Shown here in pieces: positions 27,965 to 37,882 of a stretch of 63,316 nucleotides of DNA (position 1 is the stretch's first letter; each line of letters begins with the position of its first letter). The notes under the pieces were generated by a model, which ran no database searches, was not told the DNA's origin, and saw only the letters and a program-made list of their open reading frames with translations. Both the position numbers and the translations under genes were made by a program. This DNA comes from Flavobacterium araucananum (GTDB taxonomy: Bacteria > Bacteroidota > Bacteroidia > Flavobacteriales > Flavobacteriaceae): positions 1 through 63,316 of the forward strand of contig NZ_MUGS01000005.1 in assembly GCF_002222055.1 (NCBI RefSeq), written 5' to 3'.

Positions 27965-30900
27965 ATGAAAAATCTTTCATTAAACAAGGGCAGGCCTTCC
28001 TGTCTTTGCATTTTTATTTTCGCAATACTGTTTTCCAATCAGATTTATGCCGCCAAACTAACGGTTAGAACCTATACGAAGCAGTCGCAACATCAAATTA
28101 CAGGTACAGTTATCGATGCTGCCGGACCGCTTCCAAGCGTAACCGTTATTGTTAAAGGAACTACTACCTCGGCCGTAACAGATGAAAAAGGTACTTTCTC
28201 AATCACGGCCACTTCAACTGACATTCTCGTATTTTCTTTTTTAGGCTATACCACACAGGAAATCCCAATTGGAAGCCAAACTTCAATAAAGGTTACATTG
28301 TCCGAAGACAGCACGCAGCTTAAGGAAGTCACGATAAATGCGGGGTACTATTCGGTTAAAGATAAAGATCGAACTGGAAGTATTGGACGGATTACGTCAA
28401 AAGATATTGACAATCAACCCGTTAATGATGTACTATCAGCTATGCAGGGCAAGTTAAATGGTGTTGATATCGTTTCCACCACAGGCTTGCCTGGAGGTGG
28501 CTACCAAGTGCGTATAAGAGGCCAGAGCAGTATATCCGCAGGTAATGAACCCTTGTATGTAGTTGATGGAGTGCCATTCGATTCCGGTAGCTTAGGAAGC
28601 AGGGATGTCTCTGGCGGTATACTGCCAGGAGGGAATATCAATCCTTTAAATACAATAGATCCTTCTCTGATCGCTTCTATAGAAGTACTAAAAGACGCGG
28701 ATGCAACCGCAATTTACGGATCCCGTGGCGCAAATGGCGTGATATTAATCACTACCAAACGAGGTCGTGCAGGCAAAACAAAATTTTCAGTTGAAGCCTT
28801 CACCACATTAATTTCGACCACCCGCATACTAAAGCTTTTAAATACAGAACAGTATCTAGAAATGCGGCGCGAGGCTTTTGCAAATGATGGCATAACAGAG
28901 ATTCCGGCTTGGGAATACGATGTCAATGGAACTTGGGATCAAAACCGATATACCGACTGGCAGAAAGAACTTGTAGGCAATACTGCCTACAACAACACAG
29001 TGAGGCTGTCAGCGACAGGAGGAAGCGAATCAACCCGCTTTATTCTTGGAGGAACCTTTATGAAAGAAACAACTGTGTTTCCCGGAGACTTTAACTATAA
29101 AAAAACAACAGCGTACGCTAATATTACCCATCATTCGCCAGACGAGAAGTTAAGTATACAATTCTCCGCCAACTATGGGCAGGATCAAAACTTCCTTCCA
29201 TCTTCAGACCTTTCCCGCATAGCACGCATACTGCCCCCAAATGCCCCTGAATTATATGACGAAAATGGGCAGCTAAACTGGGAAGGCAGCACTTGGACCA
29301 ATCCGCTCGCTGCGCTCAACAGCAACTATCACAACCAAACCAACAACCTTATGGCAAATGCAGTGATAAGTTATGTTGTCATGCAGGGTCTTGAACTAAA
29401 AACAAACTTAGGATACAATTGTTCAGAACTAACCGAAATACAGGTCAGCCCAAATACAATATATGATCCCGCTTTTGGACTTACGCCCGCCTCATCGAAT
29501 GCTACCCGTAACCAAAACATCAGGAATTCATGGATTGTGGAACCCCAGCTTGATTATAAGCATGATTTTTCATGGGGAAGCTTAAACCTGACCTTGGGCA
29601 GTACTTTTCAGGAGAAGGAAAGCGACCAGTTGACGCTGAGCGCCAATGGCTTTGCCAACAACTACCTAATTACAAATTTTAGTGCTGCCACTACAGTGAG
29701 GTTTATAAATGAGCAGACAACACAGTACCGTTATCAGGCAGGCTATGCACGGGTCAATTTTAATTTACGTAGTAAATACATTGTAAACTTCACCGGACGC
29801 AGGGACGGTTCCAGTCGCTTTGGTCCGGACAATCGCTTTGCAAATTTTGGAGCCATTGGTGGTGCCTGGCTCTTTTCAAAAGAAAAATTCAGTAATGCCC
29901 TGACATGGCTACACTTTGGTAAACTCAGGGCAAGCTATGGAATTACAGGCAATGATCAAATTGGGGACTATCAATACCTCAATACCTATTCCATCACAGA
30001 CGGAGGTTATAATGGAAACCTTGGCCTGACACCTTCACGCCTTTTTAATCCCAGCTTTGCATGGGAAAAAAACAAGAAGATTGAAGTTGCCCTTGAAGCA
30101 GAATTTTGGAAAGGAGCAGTTAACCTTGAGGCAGCTTATTACAACAACAGATCAGACAATCAGCTGTTGGGAATCCCTCTGCCGGGATCCACAGGCTTCA
30201 ACTCTATTAACGCGAATCTTAACGCAACAGTAGAAAATTCAGGTTGGGAAATAAGAATCGGCACAAATAATATCCAAAATGACAGATTCAAATGGAACAC
30301 TTCCCTTCAATTTACGGTGCCTAAAAACAGGCTTGTCGCCTTCGAGGGACTAGAAAATTCTTCATATGCCAACCAATTGGCCATTGGGCAACCATTGTCT
30401 ATTTATAAGCTGTATCAGGTTAAAGGTGTAAATACCGAAACAGGGTTGTTTAATTTTACCGATTACAACGGCGATAATACCATTACCGTTGCAGACAGGC
30501 AATTTGTTGCAGATCTAACACCTAAATTTTATGGATCGCTAAGCAATACGCTCCAGTATAAAAATTGGAGTCTTGATGCAACCTTTCAGTTTATGAAAAA
30601 AAAGGGACTCAATGAATTTTATACTACCGAGCCTCCCGGAACAATGCTTAACCAGCCTCAAACTGCTTTAGACCGATGGCAGAATCCCGGTGATAATGCG
30701 TCAATGCAGATTTATACGACTGGATGGAACTTTGATGCCTATACTGCCTATTCCCAATTTACACAAAGCAGCGGTGTAATCTCAGACGCATCATTCATAC
30801 GGCTGAAGACTCTGGCGCTATCATACAAGCTTCCTCTTAAAGAAAAAGGGATTGCCGGCTGTACCTTATTTGCGCAGGGACAGAACCTTTTAACCTTCAC

Positions 30901-30988
30901 AAAATTTAAAGGCGGTGACCCTGAACAGGCACCCGGATTCCTCGCCCCAGTGAGAAGAATATCTTTTGGGATCAGGATTGAATTATAA
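27965..30988 (+). CDS. SusC/RagA-type TonB-dependent outer-membrane transporter
   Basis: A 1007-residue protein with an N-terminal signal (CLCIFIFAILFSNQIYAA), a carboxypeptidase-like regulatory domain (QITGTVIDAAGPLPSVTVIV ... LGYTTQEI, about 40-110), a plug domain (NDVLSAMQGKLNGVDIVS; PLYVVDGVPFD; ADATAIYGSRGANGVILITT) and a C-terminal barrel ending ISFGIRIEL with the expected aromatic/aliphatic last strand. SusC proteins import oligosaccharides or peptides with SusD as lid. No FecR/sigma pair is adjacent. The partner SusD gene follows after 18 bp and an S9 peptidase after that, pointing to a peptide substrate. Confidence 0.95.
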   Translation: MKNLSLNKGRPSCLCIFIFAILFSNQIYAAKLTVRTYTKQSQHQITGTVIDAAGPLPSVTVIVKGTTTSAVTDEKGTFSITATSTDILVFSFLGYTTQEIPIGSQTSIKVTLSEDSTQLKEVTINAGYYSVKDKDRTGSIGRITSKDIDNQPVNDVLSAMQGKLNGVDIVSTTGLPGGGYQVRIRGQSSISAGNEPLYVVDGVPFDSGSLGSRDVSGGILPGGNINPLNTIDPSLIASIEVLKDADATAIYGSRGANGVILITTKRGRAGKTKFSVEAFTTLISTTRILKLLNTEQYLEMRREAFANDGITEIPAWEYDVNGTWDQNRYTDWQKELVGNTAYNNTVRLSATGGSESTRFILGGTFMKETTVFPGDFNYKKTTAYANITHHSPDEKLSIQFSANYGQDQNFLPSSDLSRIARILPPNAPELYDENGQLNWEGSTWTNPLAALNSNYHNQTNNLMANAVISYVVMQGLELKTNLGYNCSELTEIQVSPNTIYDPAFGLTPASSNATRNQNIRNSWIVEPQLDYKHDFSWGSLNLTLGSTFQEKESDQLTLSANGFANNYLITNFSAATTVRFINEQTTQYRYQAGYARVNFNLRSKYIVNFTGRRDGSSRFGPDNRFANFGAIGGAWLFSKEKFSNALTWLHFGKLRASYGITGNDQIGDYQYLNTYSITDGGYNGNLGLTPSRLFNPSFAWEKNKKIEVALEAEFWKGAVNLEAAYYNNRSDNQLLGIPLPGSTGFNSINANLNATVENSGWEIRIGTNNIQNDRFKWNTSLQFTVPKNRLVAFEGLENSSYANQLAIGQPLSIYKLYQVKGVNTETGLFNFTDYNGDNTITVADRQFVADLTPKFYGSLSNTLQYKNWSLDATFQFMKKKGLNEFYTTEPPGTMLNQPQTALDRWQNPGDNASMQIYTTGWNFDAYTAYSQFTQSSGVISDASFIRLKTLALSYKLPLKEKGIAGCTLFAQGQNLLTFTKFKGGDPEQAPGFLAPVRRISFGIRIEL

Positions 30989-31006
30989 CAGTTTAAAATT
31001 ACAATT

Positions 31007-32404
31007 ATGAAAAATACTTTAAAAAATATTGTCAAAGGTTCTACTGTAGCATTGATGATCTTACTTCTTTGTCTTCCTGTAGGCTGCGAGAGTTTTGTAG
31101 AGGCAGATGATCCTAAAGGCCAATTGCCGCAAGCCACTATATTTGAAAATGAAGAAACAGCAACTGCAGCGGTCACAACCTTATATGGCAGGCTTCGTGA
31201 CGATGTATTGCTTACCGGAAACTTATATGGATTAAATGCGCTAATAGGTTTTTATTCCGATGAATTCGATTATTATGCTGCTCCCGGCCAGCCTGTGGCA
31301 ACTTTTTACAATCACAATGTTATAGCTTCAAACGACATCATCAAGACATTATGGAATGGAACATACAGCGCAATTTATATGAGCAATTCGGCGCTTGAAG
31401 GCTTGGAAGCTTCTGAAAATCTTTCCGCAACCACAAAAAACCAATTAAAAGGAGAAGCGCTATTTGTAAGGTCATTATGCCATTTCTACCTCGTGGAGCT
31501 CTTCGGAGATGTACCCTATATTCAAACGACAGATTATACTGCCAACCAGCATGTAACGCGGATGAGTGAAGAACAGGTTTATATAAATCTTGTGCAAGAT
31601 CTTATTGAGGCGAAAACATTACTTGATGAAGACTATGTATCTGGAGAACGTATCCGGGCTAACACATTTGCCGTTTCAGCACTACTGGCAAGGGTTTACC
31701 TGAGCATGGGTCATTGGGAGGACGCACAAAATGAGAGTTCAGCAGTAATCAATGCTCCAATGTACCAGCTTGAAGCCAATCTAGCAAATGAATTTTTAAA
31801 GGAAAGCACATCGGCAATCTTCCAATTAAAGCCAAAAAATGCTGGACAAAATACACAAGAGGCTGTCACTTTTTTATTCGTGACAGGACCACCCCCACTT
31901 ATGGCTCTAAATTATGGACTGGAAGAAGCCTTCGAAACTAATGATCTGAGAAGGCAGCAATGGGTTGTAGAAATATCAGATGGCAATCAGTCATGGTATG
32001 CTCCTTACAAATACCGCCAATCAGCAAATACTGGCACATCGCAGGAGTATTCAATAGTTTTAAGGCTTGCAGAACAATATTTAATTCGTGCTGAAGCTCG
32101 CGTCAATCTTGGCGATCTCAGCGGTGCGCGGGAAGACATAAATCAGATAAGGCACCGTGCAGGACTATCCGATACACAAGCCTTTTCAGTGGCTGAAATA
32201 CTTCAATCTGTTTTGCGAGAAAGGAGAGTTGAGCTTTTCTCAGAGTATGGACAGCGGTGGTTTGATCTCAAGCGTTTCGGACAGGCTCAGGAAATTTTAT
32301 CCCCAATTAAGCCTAATTGGAGACCAACAGATGTCCTGCTTCCTGTCCCAGAAACTGAATTATTAATGAATCCTAATCTGGCACCTCAAAATTCAGGATA
32401 CTAA
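31007..32404 (+). CDS. SusD/RagB-type surface lipoprotein
   Basis: A 465-residue lipoprotein: signal peptide with lipobox LPVGC (C27), then the SusD helical TPR scaffold (SAIYMSNSALEGL; GEALFVRSLCHFYLVELFGDVPY; NTFAVSALLARVYLSMGHWEDA) and the C-terminal RagB region (LRLAEQYLIRAEARVNLGDLSGAREDINQIRHRAGL; RRVELFSEYGQRWFDLKRFG). It forms the substrate-capturing lid over the upstream SusC barrel. Confidence 0.95.
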   Translation: MKNTLKNIVKGSTVALMILLLCLPVGCESFVEADDPKGQLPQATIFENEETATAAVTTLYGRLRDDVLLTGNLYGLNALIGFYSDEFDYYAAPGQPVATFYNHNVIASNDIIKTLWNGTYSAIYMSNSALEGLEASENLSATTKNQLKGEALFVRSLCHFYLVELFGDVPYIQTTDYTANQHVTRMSEEQVYINLVQDLIEAKTLLDEDYVSGERIRANTFAVSALLARVYLSMGHWEDAQNESSAVINAPMYQLEANLANEFLKESTSAIFQLKPKNAGQNTQEAVTFLFVTGPPPLMALNYGLEEAFETNDLRRQQWVVEISDGNQSWYAPYKYRQSANTGTSQEYSIVLRLAEQYLIRAEARVNLGDLSGAREDINQIRHRAGLSDTQAFSVAEILQSVLRERRVELFSEYGQRWFDLKRFGQAQEILSPIKPNWRPTDVLLPVPETELLMNPNLAPQNSGY

Positions 32405-32414
32405 AGAAAGCAAA

Positions 32415-35030
32415 ATGAAAATTTTATATTATTTAGGTATAATGCGTGGATTATACTTTCAGATGTTATTAATTGTTACGGGTTGTTGCATAATACAGCA
32501 ACCTGTACTTGCGCAAGATAAAACGCTAAAAAAAAGGTATACCCGCGAACTGGATTCATTATGGAGCAAGAATGTCTATATCAACGCGCTTAGCAATGAC
32601 GGACAATGGATTGCATTCGAGGAAGCATATCATAATAAGCAAAGCACGCTCTACTTGAGAAATACACGGGGCACAACATCGCTGAAATTTGCTACATCGG
32701 GTATTTTTAATTTTTCTAATAACAATAAATGGTTTGCTTATACAACGCCTGACAATAAGCTTAAGGTAATTGATCTAAGCAATCTTCATGAAGAAGTTTA
32801 TAATGATATACAATCATTTAGTTTTTCTTACACTGGTAATTTTATTGCTGCAAATGCTGTTAAGCCTGACATTTCGGCTTCGCTTCTTGTTATTGATCTC
32901 GTACATAATAACAGCCGTAGTTTTTCTAATGCAGGTGACTGTGTTTGGCACCCTAACGCAGATCTGTTAGCTGCCCAGTTCATGAGCGAAAAATCGGGCG
33001 AGTCAGTACTAATTGATGCTGTTAAGCTACAATATCATGTCATCTATAAATATCAAAACAGTGTCTGCTTTGATTTAAAATGGACTGGATCCGGAAATGC
33101 TTTGACTTTTTTAGAGACTGCAGGACACCAGCATAAAATCCATTTTTATGATGTTGTTAAAAAAGAGCATAAGATGCTGGATAACGATGTTCTAAATAAA
33201 CATTTCTTAAATGCCGTTATAAGCAACAGGGGACTTTCCATTTCAGACGATGGAAATAATGTTTTCTTTTACAGAAAATCCAGCCGTGAGGTTCCTGATA
33301 TAGAAGCAATGGAAGCATGGGATACTGACGAACCTTGGATTTATCCGCAAATGAAAGATTACAAGAAAAATGAACTGCCTTTCCTGCTTACAGCATGGGA
33401 TGTACGAAGTGATCGGATTCTCGAAATTGCCGACAAAGAGACCCCAAGCGCACTTTTTAACCCTAATCATCCATATTCTTTAGTTTTCAATAAATTAGTG
33501 TATGAGCCTCAATACAGACAGTTTTTAGAAGCGGATATCTACAGCATAAATAATAAGTCTGGCAAGAAACAACTGGTTATAAAAAAACAAAGCATACAGC
33601 CGGAATTAATTGCATTATCACCTAAAGGAAACTATGTAGCCTATTTTAATGACAGTAATTGGTGGATATTTAATGTAAAGACTCGAGAATCCGAGAACGT
33701 GACCAGCAAGCTTAAAGAGGCTTTCCGGGATGTCAAAGGTAGCTGGACCAATGAGAATATACCATTTGGAAGTCCTGGCTGGTCAGAGGATGAAAACCTC
33801 ATTTTGTATGACCAGTACGATATATGGCTAATGGATCCAACAGGGATGAAATACCAAAAAATTACATCTGGAAGGGCAAAGAAAATTAAATTCAGAATCA
33901 ACAGGGACAGCAGAAGAAATGATGCAAAGTATTTAAGCCACTTCTCCAAGAATACAGGAATCAGCTTTGATCTGGATAAAGGCATTTTGCTGGATATGAC
34001 AGGGGAAGACTTTAGCAGCGGTTTTGCCTTTTTTAAGAAAAAAACAGGAGTAAAAGAACTGTGTTTTGCTCCGATAAAGGTCGATGAGCCTCTTATATCT
34101 CTTAACAAAAATATTTTGGCATTTAAGACCTACAGGTACAATTTGCCTCCCTCTATTCATGTTTTAGAATTAAATAATAAGCTTTCCAAAATTTTATATC
34201 AAAGTAACACTGCGCTGTTGGATTACGATTTAGGCCAGGATCAGGTAGTACATTATCCTGGTCAGGATGGGGATATGCAGAAGGGTGTTCTAATTTATCC
34301 TGCAAATTTTCAGGCTGGCAGGAAATATCCAATGATCGTATATATTTATGAGCAAACTGCTGAATTCGTTAATTCATATAATTCGCCGACGCAATATTCC
34401 TATACTGGTTTTAACATCTTGAACTTTGTGACAAAAGATTATTTTGTTTTATTGCCTGATATCATATACCGTCAACAGAATCCCGGTTATTCGGCATTAC
34501 AATCAGTAAGGGCAGCAGTCAGCGAGGTATTAAAAAATAAATCGGTAGACAAAAATAGAATCGGGCTGATAGGTCATTCCTTTGGAGGATACGAAACAGC
34601 TTATATCGCTACGCAAAGCAATATTTTTGCCGCCGCCGTAGCTGGAGCGCCGGTAACGGATTTGGTCAGTTGGTATCACGATGTCGCATGGGATTGGAAA
34701 AGAGATCAGATGTGGAGAATCGAAAGCCAGCAATATAGGATGGGAGCTTCCTTTTATGATCTAAAAGAACAGTACAATAAAAATTCTCCTTTATATAATG
34801 TTCAGCAGCTAAATACACCGCTTTTACTCTGGGCTGGCAAGGAAGACTACAATGTCAACTGGTCACAAAGTATTTACATGCATATGGCAATGAAGCGGCT
34901 TCATAAAAAGGGTAAATTATTGCTTTTTAAAAATGAGGGACATAATATAATGAACCTAGACAATCAGGAACTTTTATCCAAAGAAATAGAAGAATGGTTT
35001 GATACTTTTTGTAAAAAGGGTATGGAATGA
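32415..35030 (+). CDS. S9-family prolyl oligopeptidase-like peptidase
   Basis: An 871-residue exported enzyme with an N-terminal hydrophobic signal, a beta-propeller-like region (about 50-600) and a C-terminal alpha/beta-hydrolase domain. The catalytic triad is S722 in GHSFGGYE, D811 in GKEDYNVNW and H843 in NEGHNIMN. S9 enzymes trim short peptides. It begins 10 bp after SusD, so SusC, SusD and the peptidase form one operon whose cargo is probably a peptide. Confidence 0.88.
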   Translation: MKILYYLGIMRGLYFQMLLIVTGCCIIQQPVLAQDKTLKKRYTRELDSLWSKNVYINALSNDGQWIAFEEAYHNKQSTLYLRNTRGTTSLKFATSGIFNFSNNNKWFAYTTPDNKLKVIDLSNLHEEVYNDIQSFSFSYTGNFIAANAVKPDISASLLVIDLVHNNSRSFSNAGDCVWHPNADLLAAQFMSEKSGESVLIDAVKLQYHVIYKYQNSVCFDLKWTGSGNALTFLETAGHQHKIHFYDVVKKEHKMLDNDVLNKHFLNAVISNRGLSISDDGNNVFFYRKSSREVPDIEAMEAWDTDEPWIYPQMKDYKKNELPFLLTAWDVRSDRILEIADKETPSALFNPNHPYSLVFNKLVYEPQYRQFLEADIYSINNKSGKKQLVIKKQSIQPELIALSPKGNYVAYFNDSNWWIFNVKTRESENVTSKLKEAFRDVKGSWTNENIPFGSPGWSEDENLILYDQYDIWLMDPTGMKYQKITSGRAKKIKFRINRDSRRNDAKYLSHFSKNTGISFDLDKGILLDMTGEDFSSGFAFFKKKTGVKELCFAPIKVDEPLISLNKNILAFKTYRYNLPPSIHVLELNNKLSKILYQSNTALLDYDLGQDQVVHYPGQDGDMQKGVLIYPANFQAGRKYPMIVYIYEQTAEFVNSYNSPTQYSYTGFNILNFVTKDYFVLLPDIIYRQQNPGYSALQSVRAAVSEVLKNKSVDKNRIGLIGHSFGGYETAYIATQSNIFAAAVAGAPVTDLVSWYHDVAWDWKRDQMWRIESQQYRMGASFYDLKEQYNKNSPLYNVQQLNTPLLLWAGKEDYNVNWSQSIYMHMAMKRLHKKGKLLLFKNEGHNIMNLDNQELLSKEIEEWFDTFCKKGME

Positions 35031-35057
35031 TAATATATCATTCCATACCCTGAAAAA

Positions 35058-35318
35058 CTACAAGCCGTTATGGAATAACATCGCAGCACAGCTTGTACCA
35101 TTGTTCACCGACCATACCTGATTGCCAAGGTAGGTACAGGGAGTGGCACTGATGTTGTTACAGTCTTTTGGAGCTGGTCTACACTGACCTGCCTGAAAAA
35201 TGTAACCTGTAACAAAAGCTTCTTTCTCTGAAGCTTTACTCTCAGAGGCAAAGGCGAGACCTATTGCCATCATAAAAACCCCAACGGGTAATCCGAATTT
35301 AAAAAATTTACTTTTCAT
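35058..35318 (-). CDS. DUF6520 four-cysteine exported peptide
   Basis: An 86-residue protein with a signal-like N-terminus (GVFMMAIGLAFASESKA) and a short mature part containing four cysteines (46, 53, 61, 77), enough for two disulfides. The pattern (hydrophobic start, CxxxxxxC, TPCTYLGNQVW) matches my memory of DUF6520, a Bacteroidota family of small exported proteins. It converges with the S9 peptidase gene and is followed upstream by the MauE-like gene on the same strand, suggesting export and oxidative maturation. Confidence 0.7.
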   Translation of the reverse strand: MKSKFFKFGLPVGVFMMAIGLAFASESKASEKEAFVTGYIFQAGQCRPAPKDCNNISATPCTYLGNQVWSVNNGTSCAAMLFHNGL

Positions 35319-35409
35319 AATTCTAAAATTTTAAAGTTAACGGCCTACTTTTTTCTACAGGTGTTCGGCCTTATTCCTGAAACTACGTAGTATATCTTAA
35401 AATATTTCA

Positions 35410-36897
35410 TTACTTAATACGGTAAATCCATAGTTTGTCTTGTGCAAGGGCTATGACTAAATCTTTATAGACTTTAAATTCTTGTAGTCTTACATCACGC
35501 TGGTGGTAGAGATAAAAGCTTTTTAAATATGTTTTTTCCTTAAAATTGTATACATCAATTATGCTGGCTGAGCGCAGAACTTTCTCATCCTCGTATTTAC
35601 CCAGCCTATCACTATGTACATATAATAAATCCCCATACGCTGAAGTATGTTTGTTAACTACGACAGTGTTTACTCCTAATTTGTACTGATCTTTATTTTT
35701 GTAATGGGCAACATCTAATTGCGCCCTGCCAATAGTATCAATTGTTTTACCTGTAGAGAAAGAATGAAATTGCGCATCAGCCACAATATATTGGTTGCGG
35801 TAATAATATACATATAGGATAATGCCTTTCCCATTATTTGTCAATACTCCATCTGTATCGAATTTTCCATCAATCTGTCGCTTAAGGATTGTATCATTTA
35901 GCTTGAGATTTAAAGAATCTGCCTGACTTGTGACCAAACCCAAAATATTTTCTCCAGTCTTGCCACTGTTTGTTGCAATAGCTATTTTGAAAGGATCTAA
36001 AACTGAAAATTGTGTAAAATATGCATTGTCTATTGAAAAAATTCTTGCATTCCAATTACTTACTGAACCTTTAAATAATACAGGAACTGTACCGTCTCCA
36101 AGGAAAAAATAAGGCGGTCTGACATCTATCCTTACCCTTTTATATGAAAGATCGGTTTTATCTATTGATATCCGATTCTCATATGCATTACCATTTTTTA
36201 TATTTATTGATTTTACATACAGAGGTGCCAAATAATTGCCCAAGTAAACAGTATTTTCATCTGCACCGGCAATGTAAAAGGAGTTAGATTCTAATGGACA
36301 TTCGCCTACTTTTTCCAAAGCATGTGGAATATACTTCCTAATGAACGCGTTATTTCTTTTAATTTCCGTGTCCGAGAGCATAAATAGAAAAGCAACGACA
36401 CCAATACTAAAAAAGACAGTCAACATAAGAGCACTGGCGATAACAGCGGGTTTTGAAATTAGGGATACCTTTGGTATCCCACCGGCCGATATCAGGATAC
36501 CCGCTGCCGCCAGGACCATGAAAACTGCATTAAAAAAGAAATGTTCCTTCCATCCCATTTTCTCCAGAATACCTCCGCAGGAACATGGAACAGAGGAACT
36601 GTAATTTAAAATAATATAGATGTACGCGGTAAACATAACCATCAAACTAAATGCTGCAAAAAGACCAATTAATCTCCATCTTTTAAAAACAATAAGTAGT
36701 GCAATAAATAATTCAAGTACAGGTACAATCCACGATATTAATCCTGCAAAAGCACTTAATAAAGGTGACTGTCCCAATTGTACACGAAAGTCCTCAAAGT
36801 CAAGTAATTTGCTTACAGCCGCGTATACAAAAAGCAGGATATAAAGCAGGCAGATTATGTCGGCTATAGTGTTCTTAAAAGATATTGATGTTTTCAT
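35410..36897 (-). CDS. MauE-like membrane protein with a large C-terminal domain
   Basis: A 495-residue protein. The first 175 residues have four to five membrane helices and match MauE/DoxX-type proteins (YAAVSKLLDFEDF; GLISWIVPVLELFIALLI; YSSSVPCSCGGILEKMGWKEHFFFN with a CSC pair). MauE proteins act in disulfide formation in other pathways. The remaining 300 residues look like an extracytoplasmic beta-propeller-like domain of unknown role. Its gene lies 91 bp before the DUF6520 peptide gene, same strand; likely partners. Confidence 0.75.
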   Translation of the reverse strand: MKTSISFKNTIADIICLLYILLFVYAAVSKLLDFEDFRVQLGQSPLLSAFAGLISWIVPVLELFIALLIVFKRWRLIGLFAAFSLMVMFTAYIYIILNYSSSVPCSCGGILEKMGWKEHFFFNAVFMVLAAAGILISAGGIPKVSLISKPAVIASALMLTVFFSIGVVAFLFMLSDTEIKRNNAFIRKYIPHALEKVGECPLESNSFYIAGADENTVYLGNYLAPLYVKSINIKNGNAYENRISIDKTDLSYKRVRIDVRPPYFFLGDGTVPVLFKGSVSNWNARIFSIDNAYFTQFSVLDPFKIAIATNSGKTGENILGLVTSQADSLNLKLNDTILKRQIDGKFDTDGVLTNNGKGIILYVYYYRNQYIVADAQFHSFSTGKTIDTIGRAQLDVAHYKNKDQYKLGVNTVVVNKHTSAYGDLLYVHSDRLGKYEDEKVLRSASIIDVYNFKEKTYLKSFYLYHQRDVRLQEFKVYKDLVIALAQDKLWIYRIK

Positions 36898-37041
36898 TTC
36901 ATTGCTTTTAACGTTTACAATGTTTTATAATCTTACTTGAGGCATATCAAAATAGGCTAATAGATGTGTTTCTTTTATAATATCCACTTTATAAGTGTTT
37001 TATAAATCTAAATTAGAACAAAGCTGCCAAAGGATTAATGT

Positions 37042-37471
37042 GAAAAACGATCCAAAATTTGTAAAAAACGATCCATTTTTCACTTATAACGTTGTCTGAA
37101 TTTTATTATAATGCAATTGAGAATTTGTAATATAAAGTTCTGTAAAATAAATAATTAACTCTTGTCAAATCAGGATAATCATATGCCAAAAACGGATTAA
37201 AAATGCCATTGGTGACTATAGCTGAATAACAAACTTTCAAAATCGAATGTTTTGCTTATGGATGTATATACTAATAGCAGAATATAAATCCGGGCAAATC
37301 TGTGAATCATAATTGACATGGCGTGCGGGCATACCAATTCACCCTAGCTTGCACTGCTAAAAATTAGCTAATAACCACATCTTTAGCATATTGTAAAAGC
37401 TAAATTAAAACAATATTGTGGAAGAGTTGTTACGAAAAACGAGCCAAAATTTGCAAAAAACGATCCATTTT
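37042..37471 (+). repeat. Two 38-bp direct repeats with AAAAACGATCC half-units
   Basis: Copies at 37042-37079 and 37434-37471 each contain two half-units (AAAAACGATCC or AAAAACGAGCC, then AAATTTG, then AAAAAACGATCCATTTT). That makes four half-units in the 985-bp gene-free interval upstream of the MauE-like gene. Regular spacing suggests protein-binding sites. No gene is seen in 36898-37882. Confidence 0.6.
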
Positions 37472-37736
37472 ACTGGCCTACTAAAAAAGCTAAAACACAT
37501 AAAAAGGCTAGCAAATACAGGCCTTATGGACAAAAAGCAATAGTTTTTTCCTTTGATACCTAAAAAAACCTTAGAATTATGGAGTATAAAAAACGTCGTA
37601 AACCTGAAAGGATGTTTAAAATGATATCGATACTAAAAAATCAGGTGAACTTATAAAGAGGAAAGCTAACACTGAAAACATTCGATACAACTAATTAAAA
37701 AAACGACTTTGGAGTTTTTTTTACAGCCCCTGCAAG

Positions 37737-37792
37737 GGCAAGTGGTTTTGAGCTGCGGAAAGTATTTCAAGCAGCTCAGAACACAACTTGCC
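37737..37792. repeat. Long interrupted inverted repeat near the Hachiman 3' side
   Basis: 37737-37756 (GGCAAGTGGTTTTGAGCTGC) pairs with 37771-37792 apart from a two-base insertion and a few mismatches, over a 14-base loop. The end of the inner stem GAGCTGC/GCAGCTC is perfect. It lies 91 bp from the end of hamB. It could be a terminator-like structure or an oriT-type hairpin of a former mobile element. Confidence 0.5.
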
Positions 37793-37882
37793 GTTGTCCC
37801 GCGACAACTTTTTAGAAATGGATTTAATGATGCCTTTTTTTGAGGGGTATTAACAAACTATAAGCGAAAATTAATTCGACAA

